From positions 1-52,348 of the forward strand of contig NZ_ACQT01000010.1 of the NCBI RefSeq assembly GCF_000175235.1: a stretch of DNA of 52,348 nucleotides, written 5' to 3'. Below, in pieces: positions 36,360-45,025 of this stretch. The notes under the pieces are model-generated. The model saw nothing but the letters and a program-made list of their open reading frames with translations, searched no databases and was not told the DNA's origin. Numbering within the stretch: position 1 is the stretch's first letter; the number at the start of each line of letters is the position of its first letter. Made by a program: the position numbers and the translations under genes. The stretch comes from Acidovorax delafieldii 2AN (GTDB lineage Bacteria; Pseudomonadota; Gammaproteobacteria; Burkholderiales; Burkholderiaceae_C).

Positions 36360-37588
36360 CAGCCAAAGAACCGGTAGCACACCACGATGGCGGCCACCAC
36401 ACCCGCCAGTTCGGCCAGCAGGGCGCAGGCCACGGCATGGCGTGCCCGCTGTATGCCCACCGCCCCGAAATACACCGCCAGCACATAGAAGGTGGTCTCG
36501 GTGCTGCCCTGAACGGTGGCCGCGGCCAGCGCCGCGAAGCTGTCCACGCCCTGGCTCTGCATGGTTTCGATCAGCATCGCGCGCGCTGCACTTCCGGAAA
36601 ACGGCTTGACGAGGGCCGTGGGCAGTGCGTCCACGAACCGGGCGTCCCACCCCAGTACCTCCACGCTCCAGCGGATGGCGTCGAGTGCGTAGCCCAGGGC
36701 CCCCGAAGCGCGGAACACCCCCACGGCGCACAGCATGGCCACCAGGTAGGGCAGCAGGCCCCTGGCCACCTCGAAACCTTCCTTGGCGCCTTCGATGAAG
36801 GCCTCGTACACCGCCACCTTGCGCCAGGCGCCCACGCCGACGAACAGCATGACCAGCGCAAACAGCGTCAGGTTGCCCAGCAGGGACGACAACTGGGCCA
36901 GCGCGGCCGCGCTCAGCGTGGCAAGCAGGGCCATGAAGCCGCCCAGCAGCAGCGCCACCGGCAGCAGGTAGGCGAGAACCACCGGGCTCAGCAGCGGCAG
37001 CCGCTGCACGGCGGCCACGCTGAGCAGGCCCACCAGCGTCGAGGCCGAGGTGGCCAGCAGGATGGGCAGGAACACCAGCGTCGGGTCAGGGGCGCCCTGC
37101 TGCATGCGGTACATGAAGATGGTCACCGGCAGCAGCGTGAGCGAGGACGCGTTCAGCACCAGAAACAGAATTTGCGCGTTGGTTGCGGTGTCGGGCCGGG
37201 GGTTCAGCTCCTGCAGCGCCCGCATGGCCTTGAGGCCCATGGGTGTTGCGGCGTTGTCCAGCCCCAGTGCGTTGGCGGCGAAGTTCAGCGTCATCAGGCC
37301 CAGGGCGGGGTGGCCACGCGGCACGCCGGGCATCAGCCGTGCAAACAGCGGCGCCAGCCAGCGCGCCAGCGCATCCACGATACCGGCTTTCTCGGCAATA
37401 CGCAGAAATCCCAGCCACAGCGTGAGCGTGCCGAACAGCAGCACCATCACCTCGACCGAGAGCCTGGCCATGGCAAACAGCGCCTCGACCATGGCCGCGA
37501 AGACCTGGGCATTGCCACCGATGAGCCACTGGGCCACCGCGGAAATGGCCGCAGTGGCGAAGAATCCCAGCCAGAGGGTATTGAGCAA
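36359..37588 (-). CDS. Fused SpmA/SpmB (nucleoside recognition domain) membrane protein
   Basis: A 409-residue polytopic inner-membrane protein. The N-terminal half resembles SpmA (LWLGFF start; LGLMTLNFAANALGLDNAATPMGLKAM). The C-terminal half resembles SpmB (VARGLLPYLVAMLCAVGVFRASGAL; ALVKPFSGSAARAMLIETM; STETTFYVLAVYFGAVGI). In Bacillus these are two spore-maturation proteins; here they are one chain in a non-spore-former, and the cellular role is unknown. I chose TTG 37588 as start because GGAG lies 8 bases upstream and the product then begins fMet-Leu-Asn-Thr-Leu-Trp like SpmA. An in-frame ATG at 37633 is less likely. Confidence 0.85.
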   Translation of the reverse strand: MLNTLWLGFFATAAISAVAQWLIGGNAQVFAAMVEALFAMARLSVEVMVLLFGTLTLWLGFLRIAEKAGIVDALARWLAPLFARLMPGVPRGHPALGLMTLNFAANALGLDNAATPMGLKAMRALQELNPRPDTATNAQILFLVLNASSLTLLPVTIFMYRMQQGAPDPTLVFLPILLATSASTLVGLLSVAAVQRLPLLSPVVLAYLLPVALLLGGFMALLATLSAAALAQLSSLLGNLTLFALVMLFVGVGAWRKVAVYEAFIEGAKEGFEVARGLLPYLVAMLCAVGVFRASGALGYALDAIRWSVEVLGWDARFVDALPTALVKPFSGSAARAMLIETMQSQGVDSFAALAAATVQGSTETTFYVLAVYFGAVGIQRARHAVACALLAELAGVVAAIVVCYRFFG

Positions 37589-38071
37589 GGAAAGAACTCC
37601 GCAGGGAGAGGTTGATGGAGGGGAAGGCGCCAAGAATACCCCGGCTGCACTCAGGCCCCCGGGCGCGCTGCCGGGTTCCGAGGCCTCGCACGCTTGGCCC
37701 TGGCCTGGGCGCTGCTTTTGCCCACGTTGCTGACCTGAAAACCGGTGCGGGAATCGGCGGGTGGTACGCTAGAGGGTTCGGCTGCACGACCGGGCTTGGA
37801 ACCTGTCTACGTTCTTTTCGAGGATCGCGTTGGAGTGCAATCGGGATGAGTGGATGCTTCGGATGCGCCGCAGGGGCTCGTGCCCATGCAAGCAGCCGAG
37901 GCGCCAGGGCACCAAGCTCATCGACCCGATTTCACTCCCACCTTCGGGCAAGGTACTTGCGCGACCCCGAAAAGATCGTCAACAGGTTCCTATGGCACAG
38001 GCGTGCGTGCGTTCGCTCCCTACACCAAAAACTAGGCGCCACCGAGCGCCACAACATCTAGGAATTCAGCC
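37589..38071. other. Gene-free region upstream of yebC
   Basis: No credible gene is visible in these 483 bases between the divergent spmAB-like gene and yebC. Short frames exist on both strands (for example 37769-37951 minus and 37850-38035 plus), but they lack family features and ribosome-binding sites. Base composition around 37780-38040 looks more neutral than the flanking genes. This might be a decayed gene or an untranslated leader or RNA for yebC. I see no tRNA-like fold. Confidence 0.5.
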
Positions 38072-38785
38072 ATGGGCGCCCAGTGGAAAGCAAAAGGCAA
38101 GGCACAAGTCGCAGATGCCAGAGGCAAGCTGTTTGGCAAGCTCGCCAAGGAAATCATGGTGGCCGCGCGCAGCGGGGCCGACCCCGCCACCAACGCGCGC
38201 CTGCGCCTGGTGGTCGAGCAGGCGCGCAAGGTGTCCATGCCCAAGGACACGCTTGAGCGGGCCATCAAGAAGGGTTCGGGCACGGGCGCGGATGCGGTCA
38301 ACTACGAACACGTCATCTACGAGGGCTTCGCGCCGCACCAGGTGGCGGTGATGGTGGAGTGCCTGACCGACAACGTCAACCGGACGGCGCCCGAGATGCG
38401 TGTGCTGTTCCGCAAGGGCCAGTTGGGCACTTCCGGGTCGGTGGCCTGGGACTTCAACCATGTGGGCATGATCGAGGCGGAACCGGCCACCCCCGGCGCC
38501 GACCCCGAACTCGCCGCCATCGAGGCGGGCGCCCAGGATTTCGAGGCCGGCGACGAAGAGGGCACCACCACCTTCTGGACCGACCCGACCGACCTGGACC
38601 TGGTCAGCCGCGCATTGCCTGCTCAGGGCTTCACCGTGCTGTCGGCCAAGCTGGGCTACAAGCCGAAGAACCCGGTCGACCCGGCCAGCCTTTCGCCAGA
38701 GCAACTCGAAGAAGTCGAGAGCTTCCTCGCCGCCATCGATGCCAACGACGACGTGCAGAACGTCTTCGTGAGCCTGGGCGGCTGA
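38072..38785 (+). CDS. yebC: YebC/TACO1-family protein
   Basis: A 237-residue protein of the YebC/PmpR/TACO1 family, identified by its N-terminus [20 protein letters not shown], the segment [20 protein letters not shown], and [15 protein letters not shown]. Members have been described as DNA-binding regulators and, more recently, as translation factors that relieve ribosome stalling on proline-rich stretches. The length is standard. It is followed 65 bases later by the J-domain gene on the same strand, so co-transcription is possible. Confidence 0.97.
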   Translation: MGAQWKAKGKAQVADARGKLFGKLAKEIMVAARSGADPATNARLRLVVEQARKVSMPKDTLERAIKKGSGTGADAVNYEHVIYEGFAPHQVAVMVECLTDNVNRTAPEMRVLFRKGQLGTSGSVAWDFNHVGMIEAEPATPGADPELAAIEAGAQDFEAGDEEGTTTFWTDPTDLDLVSRALPAQGFTVLSAKLGYKPKNPVDPASLSPEQLEEVESFLAAIDANDDVQNVFVSLGG

Positions 38786-38850
38786 GTGCCGCTGTGCCGG
38801 TGCGCTGTGCCCATCGGTGCGGCGCTACCGCCTTTGTTCGCCGAGCTTTC

Positions 38851-39135
38851 ATGACCGCAGACCACTACGCCGCCCTCGGGCTGGGCGCCAACGCATCGTT
38901 GGCCGATATCAAGAAGGCCTTTCGCCAGAAGGCGTCGTTCTACCACCCCGACAGGAATGACGCGCCCGACGCCGCGCAGCGATTCCAGGCCGTGCAGAAA
39001 GCCTATGAGGTGCTGTCCGACGAAGACACGCGCAAGGCCTACGACGACAACCGGCGCCGCAACCTGCTGGACGACCCGCTGCAGACAGCGCGCGAAATCT
39101 GGCAAACCTATTCCCACAGCATTTTTTCCCCGTGA
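38851..39135 (+). CDS. Small J-domain (DnaJ-like) co-chaperone
   Basis: A 94-residue protein made almost wholly of a J-domain: YAALGLGANASLADIKKAFR, the HPD motif in YHPDRND (about residues 31-37), then AVQKAYEVLSDEDTRKAYDD. It lacks the Gly/Phe region, zinc finger and substrate-binding domains of DnaJ and so is a type III J-protein. Such proteins stimulate the ATPase of an Hsp70 at a specific place or client. The last bases overlap the next gene as GTGA (39132-39135), which suggests translational coupling. It opens a cassette with three unrecognised genes, whose products are the likely clients or partners. Confidence 0.9.
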   Translation: MTADHYAALGLGANASLADIKKAFRQKASFYHPDRNDAPDAAQRFQAVQKAYEVLSDEDTRKAYDDNRRRNLLDDPLQTAREIWQTYSHSIFSP

Positions 39136-39707
39136 AGCTCTCTCCTTACTTTCATGACTTGCGCTCGGCCTACCAGGCCGAGCTGGACGACCTGGTTTCG
39201 GATTCGGAAGGCAAAGACGTGCTGCGTCGGCGGCTTGCGGAAAAGCGCTCCGAAATCGGCTTTCTGGTGAAGATGATGGAGCTGGCCCCCGAGATGGTGG
39301 CCGTGGTGTTCCACCAGGGTTTCCGCTTTGCCCGGCCCTCTGCCATCGAGCACGTGCTTAGCCAGGGAGCAGACCGCATTCCCGCGTGGGACACGCTGGA
39401 GGATGCCGTATCGCTGGAGCCCTGGGCGGTGGGCCTGGCGCAAACCGTGCTGCGCGAGCCCGGTGGAGCGACCTTCATGGCGGTGGCTGCGGGGCTCGAA
39501 TACCTGCACCAGCATGCCCGCCTGGCACCGGCGGCCGCGCATGGCGACGGCCCCGCCGAGAATGACGCCGACGAAGAGGCCGCCGAGCACGACGACGACT
39601 ACAGCGCCCTGAGCGCCGACGATGCCGCCGACCCGCACAACGGCCGCAGCCGCGAGGAGGCCAGCGCCGACTGGCTGGCCGAGGCCGGATTTGACCGCAA
39701 AGACTGA
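39132..39707 (+). CDS. Unrecognised acidic protein, J-domain cassette gene 2
   Basis: A 191-residue soluble protein that I do not recognise. The first 130 residues are predicted mostly helical (LSPYFHDLRSAYQAELDDLV; KRSEIGFLVKMMELAPEMVA) and the rest is a very acidic, probably disordered tail (ENDADEEAAEHDDDYSAL). There is no signal peptide, membrane segment or Cys motif. The start is GTG 39132, which overlaps the J-domain stop by four bases. It is followed 21 bases later by gene 3. Coupling to a J-protein suggests a chaperone client or adaptor, which is inference. Confidence 0.75.
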   Translation: MKLSPYFHDLRSAYQAELDDLVSDSEGKDVLRRRLAEKRSEIGFLVKMMELAPEMVAVVFHQGFRFARPSAIEHVLSQGADRIPAWDTLEDAVSLEPWAVGLAQTVLREPGGATFMAVAAGLEYLHQHARLAPAAAHGDGPAENDADEEAAEHDDDYSALSADDAADPHNGRSREEASADWLAEAGFDRKD

Positions 39708-39728
39708 GACGACCGAGATTTCCTGCCC

Positions 39729-40478
39729 ATGAACCACCTGGCCCTTATCACCAAAACCACCAGCCTGATTGCCGCGGGCGACATTGTTGGCGCCGAAGCC
39801 GCGCTGGCCGACCTGGCCGATACCGAAGGCGACAACGCCCTGATGGTCGTGCTGGACCAACTGGCGCCCAAGGATGTGCTGGCGGTGATGCGTGAATACG
39901 ACGACTCCAAGGCGTCCGTGGTGAACATGCTCGTCACGCCTGAGCAGTTTGCACGCGCGATGGTGCTTGAGAAGCAATACAAGGACCTCACGCACACGCA
40001 CCTGCGCAACATGGTCAATGCCGTGGTGTTTCGTGACGATGCCGATCCGGTGGAGTTTCTGACAGCGATTGGCGATCTGGAAGGCGGCAGCGAGGCCCTG
40101 GCCAATTATTTCGCCGAGAAGTGGAGCCGCATCGAAGCCTTTGCCCGCACCGGCACGTTCGATGCCACCGAAGACTACGGCCCCACGCTGAGCGACGACG
40201 AGCTGCTGGCTTCAGGCTACGTGCAGCCCCGCATCGATATGGACGAAGTGGCCGACCGCGACTGGATGCAGATGGCCTGGTTGCTGCGCTACGAGTGCCG
40301 CGATCTGTTCATCGAAATGCTGCTGGTGCTGCGCGCCAAGGCGCGCGCGCACGACATGGGGCTCGAGGAGGGCGATGAGCCTGCGCCCGAAGACGATGGC
40401 AAGTTCGAAACCAGTGAAACCGACCGCGGCAAGGCGACGCCCGCCGCCCGAACGTCCGACGAGGAATCCGCCATCTGA
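39729..40478 (+). CDS. Unrecognised acidic helical protein, J-domain cassette gene 3
   Basis: A 249-residue soluble protein with no family I recognise. It looks all-helical: short repeated helix pairs such as AGDIVGAEAALADLADTEGD and LVTPEQFARAMVLEKQYKD recall alpha-solenoid folds, and the first 60 residues faintly resemble the MgtE N-domain pattern. The C-terminus is charged and probably disordered. There is no signal peptide or transmembrane helix. It is spaced 21 bases from gene 2 and 18 bases from gene 4, on the same strand. Function unknown. Confidence 0.75.
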   Translation: MNHLALITKTTSLIAAGDIVGAEAALADLADTEGDNALMVVLDQLAPKDVLAVMREYDDSKASVVNMLVTPEQFARAMVLEKQYKDLTHTHLRNMVNAVVFRDDADPVEFLTAIGDLEGGSEALANYFAEKWSRIEAFARTGTFDATEDYGPTLSDDELLASGYVQPRIDMDEVADRDWMQMAWLLRYECRDLFIEMLLVLRAKARAHDMGLEEGDEPAPEDDGKFETSETDRGKATPAARTSDEESAI

Positions 40479-40496
40479 GCGCGAGAAACGGTTCCC

Positions 40497-41777
40497 ATGT
40501 CCGACACATCCGATACCGGGGCCGCTATGCCCGCACAGGCCCTGCAACTGCACGATGCGCGTCCGTTCCTGGAGAAGGTCCTGGTCCACGGCGTGAAGCA
40601 CGGCATCCTTGATGCGTCGCGCATGGCGGCCATCGATGCCGACGCGCCCAAGGGCATCGTGCAGATTGCGCGTTATTTCGGCAGCGAGTTCCTGCGCCCC
40701 GAGCTGGAGAAGGCGCGCGACCGCATGGTCAACCTCGTCAGCCTGTACCTGCTGGACACCACCGGCGGCGAGATGACACAAGCGGCAGTCTCGCTGCGCG
40801 ACCATTCATTCTTGTCGCGGTCGAAGGGCGGCTCGGACATGCTTCGGCGGCTGATCGCGCTGCCCGAAAGCAGCAATTTCGGTTTGGCTGGCCATGCCGA
40901 CGCCGAGATTCCCCGGCTCGCGGCCTGGACGCTGCGCAGCTATGCGGACTACCAGGCCGAACTGGCGCGCCGCACGCACATCGCCCAAGCCATGGGTGCT
41001 GCCGAGTGGCTGGCCGAGCAATATGGGCTGGACGTTGACGAGCTGGAGTCGGCGGGCGCGGATGCCGAAGCGGTGATTCGCACGGGCCTGCTGATGCAGG
41101 TGCTGGCGCCTGGTGCCCGTGACACGGGTGAGTGGCCCCATGCGGTGGCGTTCGAGAAGCTGGTCATGGCCTGGCGCAAGAAAAAGCCCGTGCCGCCCCA
41201 GCAGCTGCGCCTTACGCCAGGGTTGCCCGCCGACCTGCGCGCAGCGATGCAGGCCCAGTGCGCGGTGGTTCTGGCCGACCTGCCCAGATTACAGGATGCG
41301 ACCGTATCGCTGCGCACGCTGCTGCGGCCCCTGGGAGCGTTCAGGGCCCGCTACTTCCTGCTCGACGACCCGTTGGCCGAACTGGACGATTACCACCGCA
41401 GCCTGGACACGGGGGAAGCCCAGGGCGAGCCGCCCGCGCCTGCGAGCAAGACCTGGGTCCGCGCAGTGCAAGGCAACGACGATGAGCATTCGCTGCTCAC
41501 GCTGTTCCTGTGCCTGGCGGCTGGCGTGCCCAAAAAGACCCTGCTTACCGAGAAAGCCGCGGCGAGCCTGGTGCGCAAGGTGCGCAAGGCCGGCCTGCAC
41601 CCCGCTCTTGCCACCGATTTCATCCGCGCGCACGCGCCCGCCGTGCACCAGGTCGACTATGAAAACCTGTGGAACAGCTTTGTGCAGGAATCGCAGGCGC
41701 TCTTGACCAGCGACCACGACTACCAGATGCACGACGCGCTGGCGCTGCTGCGCCGCGAATGCAACGTGGCCGGCTGA
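40497..41777 (+). CDS. Unrecognised protein, J-domain cassette gene 4
   Basis: A 426-residue soluble, mostly helical protein of unknown family. It contains helix-rich segments (DARPFLEKVLVHGVKHGILD; AKGIVQIARYFGSEFLRPEL-like region near residues 50-70; RLLALPESSNFGLAGHADAE-like region near 120-140), a central Gln/Arg-rich part and a C-terminal stretch with paired Lys (LVRKVRKAGLHPALATDFIR). There is no catalytic motif, signal peptide or membrane segment that I can name. It is the last gene of the tight J-domain cassette. Start ATG 40497 lies 18 bases after the previous stop, and a later in-frame ATG (MPAQALQLHD) is possible. Confidence 0.75.
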   Translation: MSDTSDTGAAMPAQALQLHDARPFLEKVLVHGVKHGILDASRMAAIDADAPKGIVQIARYFGSEFLRPELEKARDRMVNLVSLYLLDTTGGEMTQAAVSLRDHSFLSRSKGGSDMLRRLIALPESSNFGLAGHADAEIPRLAAWTLRSYADYQAELARRTHIAQAMGAAEWLAEQYGLDVDELESAGADAEAVIRTGLLMQVLAPGARDTGEWPHAVAFEKLVMAWRKKKPVPPQQLRLTPGLPADLRAAMQAQCAVVLADLPRLQDATVSLRTLLRPLGAFRARYFLLDDPLAELDDYHRSLDTGEAQGEPPAPASKTWVRAVQGNDDEHSLLTLFLCLAAGVPKKTLLTEKAAASLVRKVRKAGLHPALATDFIRAHAPAVHQVDYENLWNSFVQESQALLTSDHDYQMHDALALLRRECNVAG

Positions 41778-42349
41778 ACCGGTGGGCCCTGTGACCGAGG
41801 TGCCCGCCCGCCGCGCACCTAGGAGCTTGTAAGACTGCGCAGGCGTCGCGCACGGTGCTGGTGCCGAGGGCGCTCGCTGACAGTCCGCCCGGGAGGGCGT
41901 TCGCGCAGCCGGGGGGGAGGGGCGTCACGATCCGCGGCAGCGGTTATTTTCCTGCCAGCTTGGCCCCTGGCGCGGGCGTGGACCCTGCGATAGCCGCCAG
42001 CGCATCACCGTTCGGCCACCCAGGCCGCAGGGTGACAGGTCCTGCCTTCACAAAGGCAGGGATGCTGCGCCTGCGGAACCAGGGTGTACCCGGGCCGTCT
42101 CGCCCGCATTGCGCGGTACCGCGAAGGCTCGGTGGTTAAGGGCACGTCGGGGCTCGCGCCACGCAACCGTTTGCACGATGGCCGGCAGGTTGCTTGTCCA
42201 GGATGCACAACGGGCGGCGGTCGCCGCCGGTCGCGAAAACGCCCGTGTTCGGGGCTTTGCGGGTGCCGTGGCGAGGTAACATTCACGCTCCATCTCCTTC
42301 TGCAGGGCGCCTGCAGCTTCAGGCAACCGCCCACCCGCCACCCGCTTTC
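41778..42349. other. Gene-free region upstream of the diguanylate cyclase
   Basis: I see no gene in these 572 bases. They hold a perfect 8-bp hairpin (42041-42060) and a TAACAT -10-like box (42277-42282), about 70 bases before the GTG start of the diguanylate cyclase. The region is otherwise GC-rich with no riboswitch motif that I recognise. Frames extending upstream of 42350 lack a ribosome-binding site and family similarity. Confidence 0.5.
42041..42060 (+). other. Perfect hairpin of unknown role
   Basis: CCTGCCTT (42041-42048) pairs exactly with AAGGCAGG (42053-42060) around loop CACA. No T-run follows, so it is not a typical terminator. It lies 264 bases after the last cassette gene and 290 bases before the next start. 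Confidence 0.5.
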
Positions 42350-43540
42350 GTGCACAGCCCCACCCTTGTCACACTCGCCGGCCTTCTTGCGGCATTGGTC
42401 ACCAGCGTGCTGTATGCCGTGTGGTACTTCAACAAGAACATCCCCGGCTTGCGGCTGTGGATGCTGTCTTTCTTGAGTGCCTCGGTGTTTTGCGCCAGCC
42501 TGCTGGTGCGGGACTACGTGCCCGAATGGCTGTCGGTGATGTTGACGCAGTCCACCATTGCCGCAGCGGCGTACCTCTGTTTTCTGGGCAGCCGCGCCTA
42601 TCTGGGCCGGGCGCACCCGCCGCATGTTGTGGCCGTGGCGGTGATCGTGGCCGTGATGGGCATGGCGGTGTATTTCACGGTGGTGCACCCCCACATGGGG
42701 ATACGGTTCGCGTTGGCGGGCCTTGTGGCGGGCGTGTATTTTTTGCTGACGGCACACACCCTCGCGCGGGGAGGCTTCCACAACGTTCCGGTGCGCTACC
42801 TGTTTGCCGTTGTCTCGGGTTTGCATGGCGTCTTTCTGCTGGTGAGGCCGCTGCTGTTCCGGCTGGTTGCACCCGGGACGGTCGAGGACGCCGATGCCGG
42901 CATGGTGGCGCTGCTGTCGCAGTTCGTGGTGCTCGAGGCAACCCTGTCCCTGGTCTTGATGGCCTTTGGCGCGCTGATGCTCACCAACGAGCACATCACC
43001 CGCGAACTGCGCCACCTGGCCGAGGTGGATCCGCTGACCAACGTGTTCAACCGGCGTGCCTTTCTCACCTTGCTGGAAAAAGCCATCAGCAATGCGCAGC
43101 GCACGCAGTCGGGCCTGCCCGTGCTGGTGATCGACCTCGATCATTTCAAGAAGATCAACGATACCTGGGGCCACCAAAGCGGTGACGAAGTGCTGCGGCA
43201 TTTCGTCGCACTGGCCAACGGCTGCCTGCGCAAGGAAGACGTGATGGGCCGCCTGGGCGGCGAAGAGTTCGCGATTTTCCTGCCCAACGCAAGCTCCGAG
43301 GGCTCGCAGGCCGTGGCCGAGCGGCTGCGCGCCCTGGTGGCCCACCACCCGGCCATGACCGGCCGTGGACCCATCGCCTTGACGGTGAGCATCGGCGTGA
43401 CGCAATACGGGGGCGGCGAGACGTCAGACTTTGTATTGCAGCGCGCGGACGAGGCCATGTACCGTGCCAAGGAACGGGGGCGCAATCGCGTGGAAACCTT
43501 GAGCCCGCCCGGCACCGGTGTGGGTGTTCTGCTGGTCTGA
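42350..43540 (+). CDS. Membrane-bound diguanylate cyclase (GGDEF)
   Basis: About 396 residues. The N-terminal 200 residues have about six hydrophobic helices (LVTLAGLLAALVTSVLYAVW; VVAVAVIVAVMGMAVYFTVV) without a sensor fold that I can name. The C-terminal GGDEF domain has DPLTNVFNRRAF, DLDHFKKINDTWGHQSGDEVL and RLGGEEFAIF, an active GGEEF variant. RKED sits five residues before it and is the RxxD inhibitory site for product feedback. It should make c-di-GMP at the membrane. I chose GTG 42350 because the first helix starts a few residues later and no ATG fits. It is convergent with the deaminase gene. Confidence 0.85.
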   Translation: MHSPTLVTLAGLLAALVTSVLYAVWYFNKNIPGLRLWMLSFLSASVFCASLLVRDYVPEWLSVMLTQSTIAAAAYLCFLGSRAYLGRAHPPHVVAVAVIVAVMGMAVYFTVVHPHMGIRFALAGLVAGVYFLLTAHTLARGGFHNVPVRYLFAVVSGLHGVFLLVRPLLFRLVAPGTVEDADAGMVALLSQFVVLEATLSLVLMAFGALMLTNEHITRELRHLAEVDPLTNVFNRRAFLTLLEKAISNAQRTQSGLPVLVIDLDHFKKINDTWGHQSGDEVLRHFVALANGCLRKEDVMGRLGGEEFAIFLPNASSEGSQAVAERLRALVAHHPAMTGRGPIALTVSIGVTQYGGGETSDFVLQRADEAMYRAKERGRNRVETLSPPGTGVGVLLV

Positions 43541-43640
43541 TGCGTTGGCCCCGGTGCCTGCGCCACCAAGGCCGGGGCATCCGGAGCAGGGCTGCGACAC
43601 TGGTAGGGTCGTTGGCTCGCAGGGCGATAGGCATCGAATT

Positions 43641-43702
43641 GCTATTGAATATATAGCGTATGGCGCAGACTGTATAAGCGCCTGAAGCTTGTTTGGCTCA
43701 AA
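43641..43702 (+). repeat. Dispersed intergenic repeat, copy E
   Basis: Plus-strand blocks ATATATAGCG, ATGGCGCAGACTG, TATAAGCGCCTGAAGC and TTGTTTGGCTCAAAG fit the block order of the other copies, with more divergence. It lies between the convergent diguanylate cyclase and deaminase genes. Confidence 0.55.
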
Positions 43703-43750
43703 GTGGCACTTGCCGGGCTGTGTGACTGCGGTCTGTTGCGCCCTTCGACC

Positions 43751-45025
43751 CTAGGAGGCCAGAAAATCCACGCTGCCCGGCCTGCCGGGCAGTGCGAGGG
43801 CCGCCACCGTCGCAGGGCTGCCCGCGATCTTCTGGCCCCGCCGGTACACCGCCAGCCGTGTTGCGCGCAGCCGGATGGCTTCTGCCGGGTGGCGGGCCTG
43901 CAGCAGCACGAAGTCGGCATGGCATCCCGGTGCCAGCCCATACCCTTCAAGGCCCAGCAGCCGGGCGGGGTTGCTGGTTACCGCCTCGAAGCACTGGCGC
44001 ATGGCGGCCTGGCTGGTCATCTGGGCTACGTGCAGGCCCATGTGGGCCGCTTCGAGCATGTCGGCGCTGCCGCCGCTGTACCAGGGGTCGAGCACGCAAT
44101 CGTGCCCAAAGGCCACCGTGAGGCCGGCGGCCATGAGCTCGGGCACGCGGGTCAGGCCGCGGCGCCGGGGGTAGCTGTCGTGGCGGCCCTGGAGCGTGAT
44201 GTTGATGAGCGGGTTGGCCACCACGCCCAGTTGCGCCTCGGCCATCAGCGGGATGAGCTTGCTCACGTAGTAGTTGTCCATGCTGTGCATGGACGTGAGG
44301 TGCGAGCCGGTGACACGGCCCTGCAGGCCCAGCCGCTGCGTTTCAAAGGCCAGGGTTTCCACATGGCGTGATTGCGGGTCGTCGGATTCGTCGCAATGCA
44401 TGTCCACGCGCCTGCCCCGGGCAGCTGCCAGCTCGCACAGCAGCTTCACGCTGGCGGTGCCATCGGCGTAGGTGCGTTCGAAGTGGGGTATGCCGCCGAC
44501 GACCTCCACGCCCAGGTCGAGCGCGCGCCGCAGGTTGTCCAGACCGCCCAGTGCACGCAGCACGCCATCCTGGGGGAAGGCCACCAGTTGCAGGTCGAGA
44601 TAGGGCGTCACGCGCTTTTTCACGTCGAGCAAGGCGTGCACGGGCAGCAGGCTGGCGCTGCTGGTGTCCACGTGCGAGCGAATGGCCAGCAGCCCACGTG
44701 CCACGGCCCAGTCGCAGTACCGCAGCGCACGCTCGACGATGGCCTCGTGCACGAGGTGGGGCTTGAGTTCGCCCCACAGGGCAATGCCCTCCAGCAGCGT
44801 GCCGCTTTCGTTCACGCGCGGCTGGCCGTAGCTCAGCGTGGAATCCATGTGGAAATGCGCATCCACGAAGGGCGGGCTCACCAGCAGACCGCCGGCATCA
44901 ACCGTCTCATGGGCGGGGGCCTGCAGGCCCTCGGTCACTTCGGCGATGCGGCCGTCCTGCACGGCAATTGACATGTGGCGGCGGCCGTCGGGCAGGGTGG
45001 CGTTGGTGATGAGCAGGTCAAGCAT
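43751..45025 (-). CDS. codA: Cytosine deaminase-like amidohydrolase (CodA family)
   Basis: A 424-residue metal-dependent amidohydrolase. Metal and catalytic motifs are FVDAHFHMDSTLSYG (His-x-His), IRSHVDTSS, DMHCDESDDPQSRHVETLAF, GSHLTSMHSMDNYYVSKL and AFGHDCVLDPWYSGGSADML. This layout and length match E. coli CodA, which converts cytosine to uracil and ammonia. One difference is that the residue after the catalytic Asp in GHD is Cys here (GHDC), where E. coli CodA has a second Asp that shapes the substrate pocket. Substrate range may therefore differ, as in AtzC-like relatives. ATG 45025 is chosen over an upstream in-frame ATG. upp at 49296 could use its product. Confidence 0.8.
   Translation of the reverse strand: MLDLLITNATLPDGRRHMSIAVQDGRIAEVTEGLQAPAHETVDAGGLLVSPPFVDAHFHMDSTLSYGQPRVNESGTLLEGIALWGELKPHLVHEAIVERALRYCDWAVARGLLAIRSHVDTSSASLLPVHALLDVKKRVTPYLDLQLVAFPQDGVLRALGGLDNLRRALDLGVEVVGGIPHFERTYADGTASVKLLCELAAARGRRVDMHCDESDDPQSRHVETLAFETQRLGLQGRVTGSHLTSMHSMDNYYVSKLIPLMAEAQLGVVANPLINITLQGRHDSYPRRRGLTRVPELMAAGLTVAFGHDCVLDPWYSGGSADMLEAAHMGLHVAQMTSQAAMRQCFEAVTSNPARLLGLEGYGLAPGCHADFVLLQARHPAEAIRLRATRLAVYRRGQKIAGSPATVAALALPGRPGSVDFLAS

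Noticed and set aside
41778-42349. Cobalamin or other known riboswitch in front of the diguanylate cyclase
   Set aside because: No conserved box of a riboswitch class that I know could be recognised.
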